A model generated the notes under the pieces. That model saw nothing but the letters and a program-made list of their open reading frames with translations. It did not search any database and had not been told where the DNA came from. From assembly GCF_000337915.1 (NCBI RefSeq), contig NZ_AOJE01000020.1:1-47535 (forward strand): a stretch of DNA of 47,535 nt. The letters are read 5' to 3'. Both the position numbers and the translations under genes were made by a program. Positions within the stretch are counted from its first letter, which is position 1, and every line of letters begins with the position of its first letter. The DNA is from Halorubrum saccharovorum DSM 1137 (GTDB taxonomy: Archaea; Halobacteriota; Halobacteria; Halobacteriales; Haloferacaceae). Of the stretch, positions 8,523 to 18,665 are shown piece by piece.

Positions 8523-8645
8523 ACATCCTGCTACCGTCGGGGACGTTTTGGATTTATCCCTGTACCGACATGGTCCGAGACCGGGACCGCATGAAAATGG
8601 AGATACCTCATGAGGGATTCGTGGATTCTCTTGGATCGAGGTGTT

Positions 8646-11315
8646 TCAGTAGCTCGTGATATCCCGATCGCCGAGTACGCGAGTGTAAGTGTCGTCGCCG
8701 GTCACGTCCGCTAGCCGGCCGGCAAGCTCGCGGAGGTCGTCATCAACGCCCCACTTCTCCACGTAGTTCTGGACGGACTGGCCCTTCTCGTAGCGGTAGC
8801 GGAGGAATTGAAGTTTATCAAGATTTGAGAGATGTTTGTCACCGTTACCGTTGGTCCGCTCTTGGATGTACGCCTGGCGCTTCTCGTTGTCCCACGTGCC
8901 GATCTCGAAGCCGTCGTCGGTGTTGTACAGGCACATCTCCTTGAGGTCCTCAGGCGCGGCGTTGGTGCCGCGACAGAGCTTGTTCACATCATCGAACGAG
9001 GGGTCTGGACTATCGAGCAGATCGATGAACACGTCTTCGACACCGATGTCGCTGGCCTCCTGGATGATGCCGTAAATCTCCTGAACGACCTCCTTCGCGG
9101 ACATAATCTCACCATCGCGCTGTACCTTCCCGTGGTGCTTGGAGTACTCGCGGAAACATGCACCCATCTCCATCACGCCGATATCGCCACGGGAGAGTTT
9201 GCGGTTCTCTTCAAGTTGCTTCCGGGTACGGCGGGCTGTGCGGTAGATGTCACGCCGAAGAGATTTCCAGGAAGCGGATTCAGTGTCATCGATTGGGCGG
9301 GCGACAACGACAATATCAAAGGATACAGCTTCGCCCTGAATGAACTTGTTCAGGTCTGATGAGATGGGATACGTAGCTGTTACCTCAAAGCCGGTCTCGC
9401 AGAGGGACTCTAGTAATTCACCCCAAGATTCCGAGTCAGAGTGGTGATACGTGAAAGCCAGTAACCCGTCAGACTTGAGATGGTAGTGAATATTCTCAAA
9501 CGCCTGTCCCAGCTCAGACTCAAAATCCTCTGCTGTTTTCCCGTGGAACGGATTTGTGACAATACTATCTGCGCGAGGTGTTTTTTTATCATCGAACCCC
9601 GGATAATCACCTTCTAGCAGAATTTTCTGCCAAACGTAGAAGTAGTCAGCAACTTCAGAATACATAACATTATCATAGTACGGAGGATCGGTAATTACTG
9701 CGTCAAATTCGCTTTCTCCGAAATCAATTGTTCTAGCATCACCCAAGTTTAGAGTGTGATTTCCACCAATCTCTTTGGAAAATGGCTCTGACTCCTTTGT
9801 CTCTCCATCGTCAATATAACGTTCAGTGGGATTTGAGGCGTACTCTACAGCACTGAAGACTTTGTCCATCGTGTTAGAGAAAGTCCCCCGTCCGAATTTG
9901 GTACCCCATAGATTGTTCTCAACGAAATCTGTCTGAGGAACGAACGAATTCATTCTAAATGTGCCTTCGATCTTGTTAGCGTTTAGATTGTAGATGGAAA
10001 AGGTACTATTGAACATCAAGCTGTCAGAGAAGCCCAGAAGCAACAGTTCCTTGAGATTGCTGTCCGACACATTCTGATCAATTGAGCGTAGAAGTGTACT
10101 CAGACCGAACAGCTGTCGATCGGTGAACATATCCTGCCAATTTGCATATCCATGGTCAAAGATGGGATTTCTTTCTGAAGGAATGTGCCCCTCAGGAATT
10201 TGCTCGGAAGGGGCATAGGAATGGAGATCTTCGTTGGTTTCCCACGCCTCTTTAGCTTCATTAAAAAGCTGGATATCAGCATCTTCTGCCTTTTTATATC
10301 CCTTGTACAGACTTCTATCTTCATCTGCATCTTCGCAGTGTTCACAGTAATACTCTAAAGCGTAGAGTCGCGTTTCATACCCTCCCTGTTCCTGAATCGC
10401 ATCAGTAATCGCGTACTTCTGGCCACAGTCGGGACAGTTGTAATTCCCCCCCCGCGAAACGTTCCCCTCCTTCGGAACGAACCCATGCCCGCAGTCGTTA
10501 CAGACGCTCTCTGACTGCCAATCGTCCACCAGCGTCACCGTGCCGCAACCGGGACAGAGAACATTGTACTTGTCGCCGTTCTCGTAGCGTCCCTTCGCTA
10601 CGCGATAGTCTTTGAACAGCGGGACTGTATGCCCACACGACACACAATCTAATTCCTTTACCCAGAAGTTGTACATCACGTCCGCGTCGTGCTCACCATC
10701 ACAGTTCGGACAGGGCGTCTTGTAGTATCGCGTGATCTCGTCGGCGACATCCTCCTTCACTTGCTTGAAGGCCTCTTCAAGCTCCCCGACATCTGTCTGT
10801 CCAGCTTCGAGTTGCTTTTTTGTGACGAACCACGCAACCGGGTTCAGATCATTGCCGATAACCTCTGCGCCGAACCGTGACGCCTCAACGAGAGATGTGC
10901 CGCCACCCATGAACGGGTCAAGAATCTTCTTGTCTTCAACACGGACGTCCTTCGGATAGAGCTCCCAGAGGCTCTCTGGGTCCGTCATATCTACACCGTT
11001 GAGGAGCGACGCGATATCGAGGTCAGACCCGCTATCGTCGTCTCCGTAGGCCGCGAGCGTACTACCCTTGTGACCTGGTTCGTAGACAGAGACCTTCTCT
11101 GGATCGTCAAGTAGTGTGTAGAGTGAGATTGCACGGAAGACGCAGCCGAGTCGGCGCGCCCACCACTTGTGCATCGTGTAGATCGGGCGATAGTGCATCT
11201 TTGCTCGGCCTTCTTTCGCGGCGATCTCGTTCACGCGCTCGATCGGGAACCCGCGTTCAATGGGGAGTTCCGTACGCTCGTGTTTCTCCTGCGGGGGCCC
11301 GGATTGCTCAGACAT
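8646..11315 (-). CDS. DUF1156 adenine-type DNA methyltransferase with zinc ribbons (889 aa), copy 1
   Basis: COG1743/DUF1156 family. The family's conserved opening FPIERVNEIAAKEGR...YTMHKWWARRLG lies at residues 23-57. SAM-binding motif I DPFMGGGTS is at 133-141, with NDLNPVAWF (155-163) after it, and the catalytic DPPYYDN at 543-549. DPPY is used by N6-adenine and N4-cytosine methylases; adenine is usual for this family. Between the two motifs is a 130-residue insert with several CxxC zinc ribbons (Cys202 to Cys327). Base composition is uneven: both ends are GC-rich and the middle (about 9600-10350) is AT-rich. A run of eight C (8 G in the coding strand) lies at 10446-10453. It is a paralogue of the gene at 19333, and it is the last large gene of the leftward arm. 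Confidence 0.9.
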   Translation of the reverse strand: MSEQSGPPQEKHERTELPIERGFPIERVNEIAAKEGRAKMHYRPIYTMHKWWARRLGCVFRAISLYTLLDDPEKVSVYEPGHKGSTLAAYGDDDSGSDLDIASLLNGVDMTDPESLWELYPKDVRVEDKKILDPFMGGGTSLVEASRFGAEVIGNDLNPVAWFVTKKQLEAGQTDVGELEEAFKQVKEDVADEITRYYKTPCPNCDGEHDADVMYNFWVKELDCVSCGHTVPLFKDYRVAKGRYENGDKYNVLCPGCGTVTLVDDWQSESVCNDCGHGFVPKEGNVSRGGNYNCPDCGQKYAITDAIQEQGGYETRLYALEYYCEHCEDADEDRSLYKGYKKAEDADIQLFNEAKEAWETNEDLHSYAPSEQIPEGHIPSERNPIFDHGYANWQDMFTDRQLFGLSTLLRSIDQNVSDSNLKELLLLGFSDSLMFNSTFSIYNLNANKIEGTFRMNSFVPQTDFVENNLWGTKFGRGTFSNTMDKVFSAVEYASNPTERYIDDGETKESEPFSKEIGGNHTLNLGDARTIDFGESEFDAVITDPPYYDNVMYSEVADYFYVWQKILLEGDYPGFDDKKTPRADSIVTNPFHGKTAEDFESELGQAFENIHYHLKSDGLLAFTYHHSDSESWGELLESLCETGFEVTATYPISSDLNKFIQGEAVSFDIVVVARPIDDTESASWKSLRRDIYRTARRTRKQLEENRKLSRGDIGVMEMGACFREYSKHHGKVQRDGEIMSAKEVVQEIYGIIQEASDIGVEDVFIDLLDSPDPSFDDVNKLCRGTNAAPEDLKEMCLYNTDDGFEIGTWDNEKRQAYIQERTNGNGDKHLSNLDKLQFLRYRYEKGQSVQNYVEKWGVDDDLRELAGRLADVTGDDTYTRVLGDRDITSY

Positions 11316-11500
11316 GATTCAGTGTATAGAAAGAATTACTCAGGGCCCTCATAAATGTGGGTTCTCAGCTACTGAATCAGCAGAGCCGACAACTCCTTAC
11401 TAGCACATGGGTCTAGGAAAGATTATTTTATCTGTCACTCAGAATACAATTGATTGATACTACGGCGATCTCAGAGAATTCACATAGAGTACAACATTAA

Positions 11501-13099
11501 TCAAATAATTCGCTCTGGTTTCTGCTCAAACCCAAGTATATTAATCCCGTCTGGTCCATTCCCCTCTATAACGCCTTTGTGCCCAACAAAATAACCCAAT
11601 TCTACTTCTTCCGATCCGATGATCGACGGATCATTAGCGAGGAATGGTTTATCAGATTTAGAAACTAATTCGGCATCTTCGCCGACCTTTACAAAGGCAC
11701 CATATTCCAAAAGCTGCTGAATGCCGCTACGAAGATATTCGATACTAGTTGAGTGCTTAACCTCGCCAACAAGGATTCGCTCGATTTGAGGAGTCTCACT
11801 GTTGGTTGCAAGCTTTATTAAAACAATATCTGGAGTTTTTTTATCCGGATTATATCCAAACACTGTCGTCTCAAGTCGATAGCGGTTACTCAGGACGTTC
11901 CGTATTCGTAGATTCAAATCCTCTCGTTCAGAACGGCTATTGTTACTTTGATCCCCTTCCTCATCATCTTCAGGCAAGAGATCTTCTACAGTTGGGATGT
12001 CGAATCGCAGATATTCCTTGTCATTATATTTACCATCCCAGTCATTGAATAGGAGATAGGTTGCGTCGTCTTCTTTCCATTTAGCAATGAGATTCTCATC
12101 CGAAGCCATAGTGAATAGACTACGCTTTGAGTCATTGTGGGTGTCTAATATTCTCAGTATCCAATACATTTCGTATAGTGTGGACACCGCTTCATCGTTA
12201 TCTGGTGGCTGAATAATCCTTGAATCTAAGAGCCTTTTAGCCAGATCTTCATCCAAATCTTCCCTGACTAATTGTCGGTACATTGCTAATAACTCTGCAG
12301 CCTCTCGATATAGTGGCGTCCGGTCACCTCGGACTTGGTGTATTTCAGCATCAGAGATGCTGATAGATACCCTATCCAAATTGGAAAGTTGAGTTCGACT
12401 GAGAGTCGTATCAATAATTGACCGGAGATTGATCGGCTCACGTTCTCTTTGCCCTGGATGCTCTAATTCACCGCCAACCGCAGACTGGGTTTCAATTTCC
12501 TCAATAGGAATACGATCCTCTTCTTTGAGCCATGGATAAAACCATTGAGGTGCCCTATTTCTGTCTATTCGCTTGTCAAACCGGGTGTATATGTTTTTAA
12601 TTGTGTATAGGAGTTCGACAAGAATCTTGTTTCGAGCAGATCTTATAGTGGGTTGCTGGATTTGGACAGCAAATGTTTGTCCCCGAAAATCTCCAGTCAG
12701 ACATCGGTTCTTAATGGTCTCATTCCAGTCAATGTGACCCGGAGCTTGCCCTTGATAAATCTCAGTTTTTTGTTTGGTTTCGGGATCAAGTGAACGCGAT
12801 CTCAATTTAAGTAGAGATACAAAGTCACGTACTCCAATTGAACTACCGTGAATATCCGTAATAGGTGTGTTTTTAATTTCATAATTTGACCTAGATGGTT
12901 TATTCAATGGAATCTCTACTCCAGTAAGTAAAAAGTAGTATTCCAACAGCTCTGTTATTCCGTCTATGTTGATGTTTGGGGTGAAATTATCTAGTGCCGG
13001 TTTAATCGAGATCCCCTCTCCTATGTAACCGACGAGATACTCAGCAATATCAGCAACAAGCTCATCTCGATCCGGTTTTTGAAACGAGTTATCAGACAT
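11501..13099 (-). CDS. Putative PD-(D/E)XK nuclease partner of the McrB-like ATPase (532 aa)
   Basis: The C-terminal 130 residues have a nuclease-like core: Asp424 in TPDIVLIKL, then Glu446-Val-Lys448 in LVGEVKHS, followed by a helix (YLRSGIQQLLEYGAF). This is the D...ExK arrangement of the PD-(D/E)XK superfamily. The long N-terminal part (1-400) is helical and charged with no family that I recognise; by position it may dock on the ATPase as McrC does on McrB. The start overlaps the stop of the ATPase gene by 8 bases (ATGTCTGA), so the two are translated as a pair. The coding sequence is notably AT-rich against the haloarchaeal core, suggesting recent transfer. Confidence 0.65.
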   Translation of the reverse strand: MSDNSFQKPDRDELVADIAEYLVGYIGEGISIKPALDNFTPNINIDGITELLEYYFLLTGVEIPLNKPSRSNYEIKNTPITDIHGSSIGVRDFVSLLKLRSRSLDPETKQKTEIYQGQAPGHIDWNETIKNRCLTGDFRGQTFAVQIQQPTIRSARNKILVELLYTIKNIYTRFDKRIDRNRAPQWFYPWLKEEDRIPIEEIETQSAVGGELEHPGQREREPINLRSIIDTTLSRTQLSNLDRVSISISDAEIHQVRGDRTPLYREAAELLAMYRQLVREDLDEDLAKRLLDSRIIQPPDNDEAVSTLYEMYWILRILDTHNDSKRSLFTMASDENLIAKWKEDDATYLLFNDWDGKYNDKEYLRFDIPTVEDLLPEDDEEGDQSNNSRSEREDLNLRIRNVLSNRYRLETTVFGYNPDKKTPDIVLIKLATNSETPQIERILVGEVKHSTSIEYLRSGIQQLLEYGAFVKVGEDAELVSKSDKPFLANDPSIIGSEEVELGYFVGHKGVIEGNGPDGINILGFEQKPERII

Positions 13100-15095
13100 T
13101 ACTCAACATTTGCTTAGCAGTACGATTTGGAACTTCCTTGGAGAACTGAGACATTCCAGAACTATTGGCTTCTATTCGTCCATGTAGTTGATTTATTATA
13201 TCAGTCGCGGTTCCAATTGGCACACCCTCAAGTTGAGGCAGAATATGTGCTGCAAATGCGTTACCGTAGTCCAACTCGCCTGACGCATTTAATTCGGAGA
13301 GGGTATGCTGGAGTGTATCCTTGATTAAGCCTGGTCCAATCGTGAGGTCTGCTTCGTATCCGTCATCGTTAAGCAGAACTTCCCACAAAATACTCAGATC
13401 CTTGTAAACTTGTTCAGCAGGTTCTGAGACGTCATCATCAATGCCAGCCTCAGGCCAAATCTCGGCTTCGGAATCGGGAATATCAACATCGTCCCAACAA
13501 TCAATATATCGCTCAACAATTTCAGATGAGATCTGGTCAGCATCAGGTACTGGAACAGAAATAAAGGCGAACCGTCGCATAAACGCATATCCCATTCTGT
13601 AGAGTGAGGATTTATCAACCGTGTTCATTGTCGCAAGTAGACGCCAGTCAGCAGGAATATAATAATTATACGAAGTGATCGGGGTTGACTCAAGTGAAGC
13701 AGGGTTACCATAGAGCATCACTTGGTATCCCCCAATATCAAACGAGAGTGATATATTTCTCTTAGTAAGTGCTGAAAAAAGAGAACCGAAAGCCTTCGCA
13801 ATATCAGCGCGATTTAACTCATCAAGAACTAACCATTCGTTTTTTGATTCGGGGACAGACGGATCAAGCAATCGTTGTAAAAATACACCTGGTTTGAATT
13901 CCAGTTGACCGTCTGATTTAGGTCGATATCCACCAATTGTATCGAAAGTTGACCAGTCAGCGGTTGCTGTGGCTATCGTATAATTATCAGACACGTAGTG
14001 TCTACAGATATATTCGGCAAGCGCTGTTTTTCCTGATCCGGGCGGTCCAGTTATGATAACATGTTTTCCTGATCGTATTGCATCGTCAATCTGGGCAGTT
14101 ACTGGTCGCTCATTTTCTTTCTGGGGGAAGTATAGTCCATCTGGTTGGGAAGGACTAGAGGTTGAATCGATCAGATTATCAACATTATCCCAAGTTCCGT
14201 TAGAATGTTGTGGGCCGACCGTATCTGTTTCAGGAGACTCAACAACGGTGGACTCCGATTTCGAACGTTCCAGATCTTTCCACGTTTCTTCGATCTGCTT
14301 TAGTCGATCATCAAATACATCCGTTAGTGTATTTCCAGCGCCTGAGTCTTTTTTGAGATCTTCATTACACTTGGATTGTACCGTTTCAAGTTTCACATTT
14401 TCGTCTTCTGCGACAGCTTCCTGAGCAAATTTACGCCGTTCACTGATTGAGTGTTTTTCACTATTATATTCTTCAAGAAATTGTACAACTGTTTCCTCGA
14501 TTTTATAGTGTTTGCTTGCTGAATTTTTCCACTTTTTGGGAAAATGATCATCTATTATTGATCTGATTTGTGTTCGTTTGTACCTCTCAATAAGGGCGTC
14601 ATCCAATGAGTCAGGCCTTGCGGCTAGCGCTACTTCTGTACGTGGCGTTTTTTTCAATCTACGTTTTTGTCTCCCAACACCGTCTCTAAGTGCTTTGTCC
14701 AGTGTAGATTCTTTAATCTGTATCGTCTGGGAGTACGAGAACTCTTGCTGCAGATATGCATCCCAAATAGCAAAAACGTCTTTTTGATCGTTATAACCTG
14801 CAAGCAAAACGAAAGACTCCACATTTGTATCCAACTTTCCGTCTCCTTCTGGTTCAATTGGTTGGACATTAAATTCGCCTTCTCGTGTGGAATGGGTAAG
14901 GCTGAGGAGGAAGGTTCGAATCTTCTCAGGCAACGGCTGTTTTAGCTCTACTTCGAATGGTACATCTGGACTACCAGTGTCTACAATATACGAATCTAGG
15001 GCCTGAACAAAAGCCGTATGACGCTCTTCAATTGGAACGCGCCCATCTGACATAATGAAACCATCGTAATGATACTGTAAAATACATTCGCTCAC
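13092..15095 (-). CDS. McrB-like AAA+ ATPase with extended N-terminus (667 aa)
   Basis: The AAA_5/McrB motor is in the C-terminal half: Walker A GPPGSGKTA (from residue 350), Walker B WLVLDELNRADIAKAFG, and McrB-type sensor TMNTVDKSSLYRMGYAFMRRF. The N-terminal 180 residues include FVLLAGYNDQKDVFAIWDAY, which resembles the DNA-binding or specificity modules found ahead of such motors in restriction proteins (MrcB_N/DUF3578-like; tentative). A helical linker rich in Glu, Lys and Ser follows (230-310). ATG 15095 is the first start; a second Met at residue 15 (MSDGRVPIEERHTAF) is equally plausible. The gene is coupled to its nuclease partner downstream. It is AT-rich. With its partner it makes a second McrBC-like unit, distinct from that at 4053-7045. 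Confidence 0.85.
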   Translation of the reverse strand: MSECILQYHYDGFIMSDGRVPIEERHTAFVQALDSYIVDTGSPDVPFEVELKQPLPEKIRTFLLSLTHSTREGEFNVQPIEPEGDGKLDTNVESFVLLAGYNDQKDVFAIWDAYLQQEFSYSQTIQIKESTLDKALRDGVGRQKRRLKKTPRTEVALAARPDSLDDALIERYKRTQIRSIIDDHFPKKWKNSASKHYKIEETVVQFLEEYNSEKHSISERRKFAQEAVAEDENVKLETVQSKCNEDLKKDSGAGNTLTDVFDDRLKQIEETWKDLERSKSESTVVESPETDTVGPQHSNGTWDNVDNLIDSTSSPSQPDGLYFPQKENERPVTAQIDDAIRSGKHVIITGPPGSGKTALAEYICRHYVSDNYTIATATADWSTFDTIGGYRPKSDGQLEFKPGVFLQRLLDPSVPESKNEWLVLDELNRADIAKAFGSLFSALTKRNISLSFDIGGYQVMLYGNPASLESTPITSYNYYIPADWRLLATMNTVDKSSLYRMGYAFMRRFAFISVPVPDADQISSEIVERYIDCWDDVDIPDSEAEIWPEAGIDDDVSEPAEQVYKDLSILWEVLLNDDGYEADLTIGPGLIKDTLQHTLSELNASGELDYGNAFAAHILPQLEGVPIGTATDIINQLHGRIEANSSGMSQFSKEVPNRTAKQMLSNV

Positions 15096-15259
15096 AGGTT
15101 CACGGTTTCTATGAATGATGTACTACTAGGTGTGTTATTATGAACTCACACGTATGTCCATGGTCGTTACATAGAGTAATTGTTGGAATCTTGACTCAGT
15201 AAAAGCATACATCATTCGATATAGTGACTAATCTTGGAATCAATCCTCAGAGATATGCC

Positions 15260-18200
15260 CTATTTTTGGAAACTGATCTCGATTTTTAGACTTGATGCTT
15301 CGTCAGGCATCCGCTCGAATAGATCCTGTACCTTAGTGTAATCTTGTTCAGATCGTAGCGTCAAGCTCACTTGCGAGCGTTCGATCTCGGCTGTTCCCTG
15401 GAGCGCGCTCGGGACGCCCTCACGGTCCGGCAACATGAACGTGACGTCGCCGTACTCTACGGTCCCGGTTTGGTGGTCCCGACGCCACTTTTTGCGCATG
15501 GCGGCGACGTCGTCGCCGTTGTACTCGAACCGCCACGTCTCCGAGCCGACGTCGGGAATCCGGAACGGGTACCCAGGAACCCAATCGGACGCCTTCTCGG
15601 AACCCGTCGGCCCGACAATGTACACCGGATCCTCTTCGCGGCCGAGGTTCTGCAGCAGGAACGTCTGTACCATGTCCTCTCTGACCGTGTTGTCGAAGCG
15701 ATCGGCGACCTTACTCACGGTGAACTGGTCCCCAGTATCTAGGTCGTCCAAATAGTCCAGAATCTCTCCGCCGATCCGGTTGGAGACCGTCGGAACGATT
15801 TTCACGGTCATCGGGTTCCGATCACCGAGCGAGTCAAGATACCGCCCGCCAGCTTCCAGTACGTACTCGTCGATGAGGAACTCGTTGACCGCCTCACGGG
15901 CTGCCGTCTCGGTCTCGTCCGGCGGGAGGAACACTGATTCGTCTGCGCGTATCTCGCCGATGATCGTTTCGACGTTCGCGTGTCCCTCCGCCTCGATGGC
16001 CTCCTCGATGCGCTCGGCAAGGTACGACCCGCCGACAGTCGTCGCGCTTCCGACATCGCGGAGTGTCGCGTCCGACTGCGGCTTGTCAAGGATCTCGTTA
16101 CCTCGGACAATCACGTACTGGTCCTCACGGTTCATACGCCCGATTGCTCGCATAACGACGTCGTGGCTGTCGCCGTCGATCCAAATTTCTCCGTCTTCGA
16201 CTAGTTCCAGTTCGAAGTCACCGATATCCAGTGCAGTCGTCCCGCTTCCGAACCGTTGGCGGAGTTCCTGTTCGACGTCGTCCACTCCCCACAGCTCTAC
16301 GTCATCCTGCCTGATTAGGACGGTGTCAAGCGAACTCCCAGAGAGGTCGTCACGGAAGCCGCCGGAGTCACGAGCCAGTACCGGTTTCCCATCGAGCGCC
16401 TTCACCGTCGCGTTCAGTACGTCGTTCGCGTTCCCCGGGACCGGGAGTTCCGGGTCACGGAGGAACTGCTCGTACACTTCCTCGATAGATATCTCGCCAC
16501 GGCGCTCCAGTAGGTCCGTTACGATGGGCCACACATGCGACTGTAGATCAAACGGATCGGCCGCCGCAGAATCCACGATGTTCGAGGCGTCAAGCTCCGG
16601 CCCATCGGACACGTAGACATCGAGATCCATCGGGGCCGCGAGATCGAATTCCTGGAGCAGGTTGTCGCCGTCCAGAACCTCCCCATAGAGCAACTGTAGC
16701 TCTTCGCGGAGCTCGCTCTCCTCTTGATCCTCCATCGACTGAATTGATTCGCGGATCTCGTCGTCAAGCGATTCGTCGGCGAGAACTTGACGAGCTCCCT
16801 CGATGTACCGTGCCTTGTCGATATACCGAGTCCCCGACTCGATCGCCTTGTCCCCGGAGGGCTGGACGAACACCAGTGTGTTCCGCCACTGGCGTCCGCG
16901 ACTGTCGTTCGTGATGACGCGTTCGACCTCCTCTTGGGTCCACTGGTCGTCCTTCACGACGACCTTGATGTCGCGGTCGTCCGGGACGTCCCGAATGTCA
17001 TCAGTCCGGAAACCGACCGGATAGGCGGTCGATCCGAAAATCTCGGTGATGAAGTCGGCAATCTCAGCCTTCGCAGACCGCTCCGACACATCGACGGCGG
17101 CGTTCCGAATGAGTGCGTTTGGATTCTGACGGTCCCGGATTGCGTACTTCCCGTTCAGCTTGTGGAGGTGCCACGCGACGCCGTGGAGCCGTTCGAGATT
17201 GAGCACGACGTCGGAGACGAGATCGCCCGTCTGGTACGCACCCATCACGATCTCAGAGACCTCAGCACCCTCCCCTTCGCTCGGCTTCAGCGAGTAGAGA
17301 AGAATGGTGTTGAGGATGCGACGGCCGTGGGGGACGTCGTCCTCATCCACTCGATTATTGATGTCGCCGGTCGCCGCGTTCAGTCGTTCGTAGTTGATCT
17401 TGGCGAGTTCGTCCTCGAATTTGATCCCGTCAATATCTCCATGCGTGATCAGGTCCGTCTCGTCCTGCATTTCGATGAGGACCTTCGAGAAGAGATAGAT
17501 CATCCCGCGCGTGTTCTGGTTCCCCTCGTCGGCGTAGTACCGCGTTTCAAGCGCGTCTAGGAGGACTGGATGGAACGGGTAGAGGTCGTGCATCTCCGAC
17601 AGGAGATCGTCGGGGATGGTGACGTGGTCGGACTGATCGTAGGCGTCGAAGTACCCGTTCACGATCTCACGGGCAGCCGATTCGTCCGTGTCCTCGATCA
17701 GGCGGTGGTGGAGGACCTGTCGCTTGTCCACCTGATTGTTCATGTTGACTTCGACCGCCTGTTCTCGATTCAGGATATCGTGGACCTCCGAGTCCTCGCG
17801 GAGAACCGAGACGATGGTGTAGAGCTCCAGATCAGACAGCGCCGTCGATTCGAGTAGGGACTGGAGGAAGGCCTTGTTCGCGCTTTTCCGATCTCCCTGA
17901 AGGGTATCGAACCAGTCCTCAAGCTCGTCTACGAGGAATGCGACGGTGTCGTCGCCCACGGCGTCCTGAATCGTCTGCATGTCCGGGTAGCCGCCGGACT
18001 CGTACGTTCCAGGATCGTAATCGAGCGCCTCGAAGAACGGCTCCCAGAGGTACTCGTACTGCTCGTTCTGCATGGCGACCGTGATCGGAACCGCCGCCTC
18101 TGGAAGCGACGATTCGAACCCTTCGATATCGTCGGCAGCCCACGAGCCCGCTGCGGCAGGATCGTCGAAGCAGTGATACAGTGCCACCATCTGGTGAGAC

Positions 18201-18466
18201 TTCCCACTGCCGTAGGGACCGTAGAGAATGTGCGTGCCACGTGGGTCATTACCCGTCAGGGAATCCCGGAGGATCGACAGGGCCTCTCGAAGTCCCTGGG
18301 TCATTAACGTGCGATCGAAGAAGAGCTCGGCGTCAGACTCGAACTCGTTCTCGTCATCCACGTTGTAGAGTTTTACTTGTCCGTCTATCTGTCCGTCCTC
18401 TCGAAGCTCACGGCTGAGCGTAACCGTGTCTTTGAGAGTCTTGGACAGGGAACCTACTTCGGACAT
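15260..18466 (-). CDS. DUF499-type P-loop ATPase (1068 aa)
   Basis: COG1483/DUF499 family. Walker A GPYGSGKSH is at residues 83-91 and Walker B AFLVDELEDWFD at 176-187. The rest is a long multidomain body typical of this family, which is a distant relative of the BrxC/PglY ATPases of BREX. DUF499 genes usually stand beside DUF1156 methylases in archaea, and here both a methylase arm on each side and a helicase are present. The start at 18466 (MSEVGSLSKTL) is preferred over the longer frame to 18532, whose extra residues do not look coding. GC-rich coding sequence contrasts with the AT-rich McrB-like pair downstream, which suggests that the pair was inserted between the ATPase and methylase genes. 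Probable role: motor or sensor of the methylation-based defence system. Confidence 0.88.
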   Translation of the reverse strand: MSEVGSLSKTLKDTVTLSRELREDGQIDGQVKLYNVDDENEFESDAELFFDRTLMTQGLREALSILRDSLTGNDPRGTHILYGPYGSGKSHQMVALYHCFDDPAAAGSWAADDIEGFESSLPEAAVPITVAMQNEQYEYLWEPFFEALDYDPGTYESGGYPDMQTIQDAVGDDTVAFLVDELEDWFDTLQGDRKSANKAFLQSLLESTALSDLELYTIVSVLREDSEVHDILNREQAVEVNMNNQVDKRQVLHHRLIEDTDESAAREIVNGYFDAYDQSDHVTIPDDLLSEMHDLYPFHPVLLDALETRYYADEGNQNTRGMIYLFSKVLIEMQDETDLITHGDIDGIKFEDELAKINYERLNAATGDINNRVDEDDVPHGRRILNTILLYSLKPSEGEGAEVSEIVMGAYQTGDLVSDVVLNLERLHGVAWHLHKLNGKYAIRDRQNPNALIRNAAVDVSERSAKAEIADFITEIFGSTAYPVGFRTDDIRDVPDDRDIKVVVKDDQWTQEEVERVITNDSRGRQWRNTLVFVQPSGDKAIESGTRYIDKARYIEGARQVLADESLDDEIRESIQSMEDQEESELREELQLLYGEVLDGDNLLQEFDLAAPMDLDVYVSDGPELDASNIVDSAAADPFDLQSHVWPIVTDLLERRGEISIEEVYEQFLRDPELPVPGNANDVLNATVKALDGKPVLARDSGGFRDDLSGSSLDTVLIRQDDVELWGVDDVEQELRQRFGSGTTALDIGDFELELVEDGEIWIDGDSHDVVMRAIGRMNREDQYVIVRGNEILDKPQSDATLRDVGSATTVGGSYLAERIEEAIEAEGHANVETIIGEIRADESVFLPPDETETAAREAVNEFLIDEYVLEAGGRYLDSLGDRNPMTVKIVPTVSNRIGGEILDYLDDLDTGDQFTVSKVADRFDNTVREDMVQTFLLQNLGREEDPVYIVGPTGSEKASDWVPGYPFRIPDVGSETWRFEYNGDDVAAMRKKWRRDHQTGTVEYGDVTFMLPDREGVPSALQGTAEIERSQVSLTLRSEQDYTKVQDLFERMPDEASSLKIEISFQK

Positions 18467-18665
18467 GCGTTGATGTATACATAGCTCACCACTAACCAGA
18501 TAAGCACTATGGTGAGGGGACACCGTTTCCATTAGATGAAAATTGCGTGGATTGGGATCTCAACTCTCTAATTCGAACCGAGACAGATCCAGGCTGTCGG
18601 GTGGCTCCTCAGTTCTGAGCTAGGCACGCATCCCCGGTGTCGCTCCAGTGTTTCGGTGGTAAGAA

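Noticed and set aside
11890-11915. ATTCAAATCCTC resembling a tRNA T-loop, considered as an attachment site
   Set aside because: It is inside the 532-residue coding sequence and has no acceptor-stem sequence around it. No second copy of the tRNA-Gly 3' end was found in the window.
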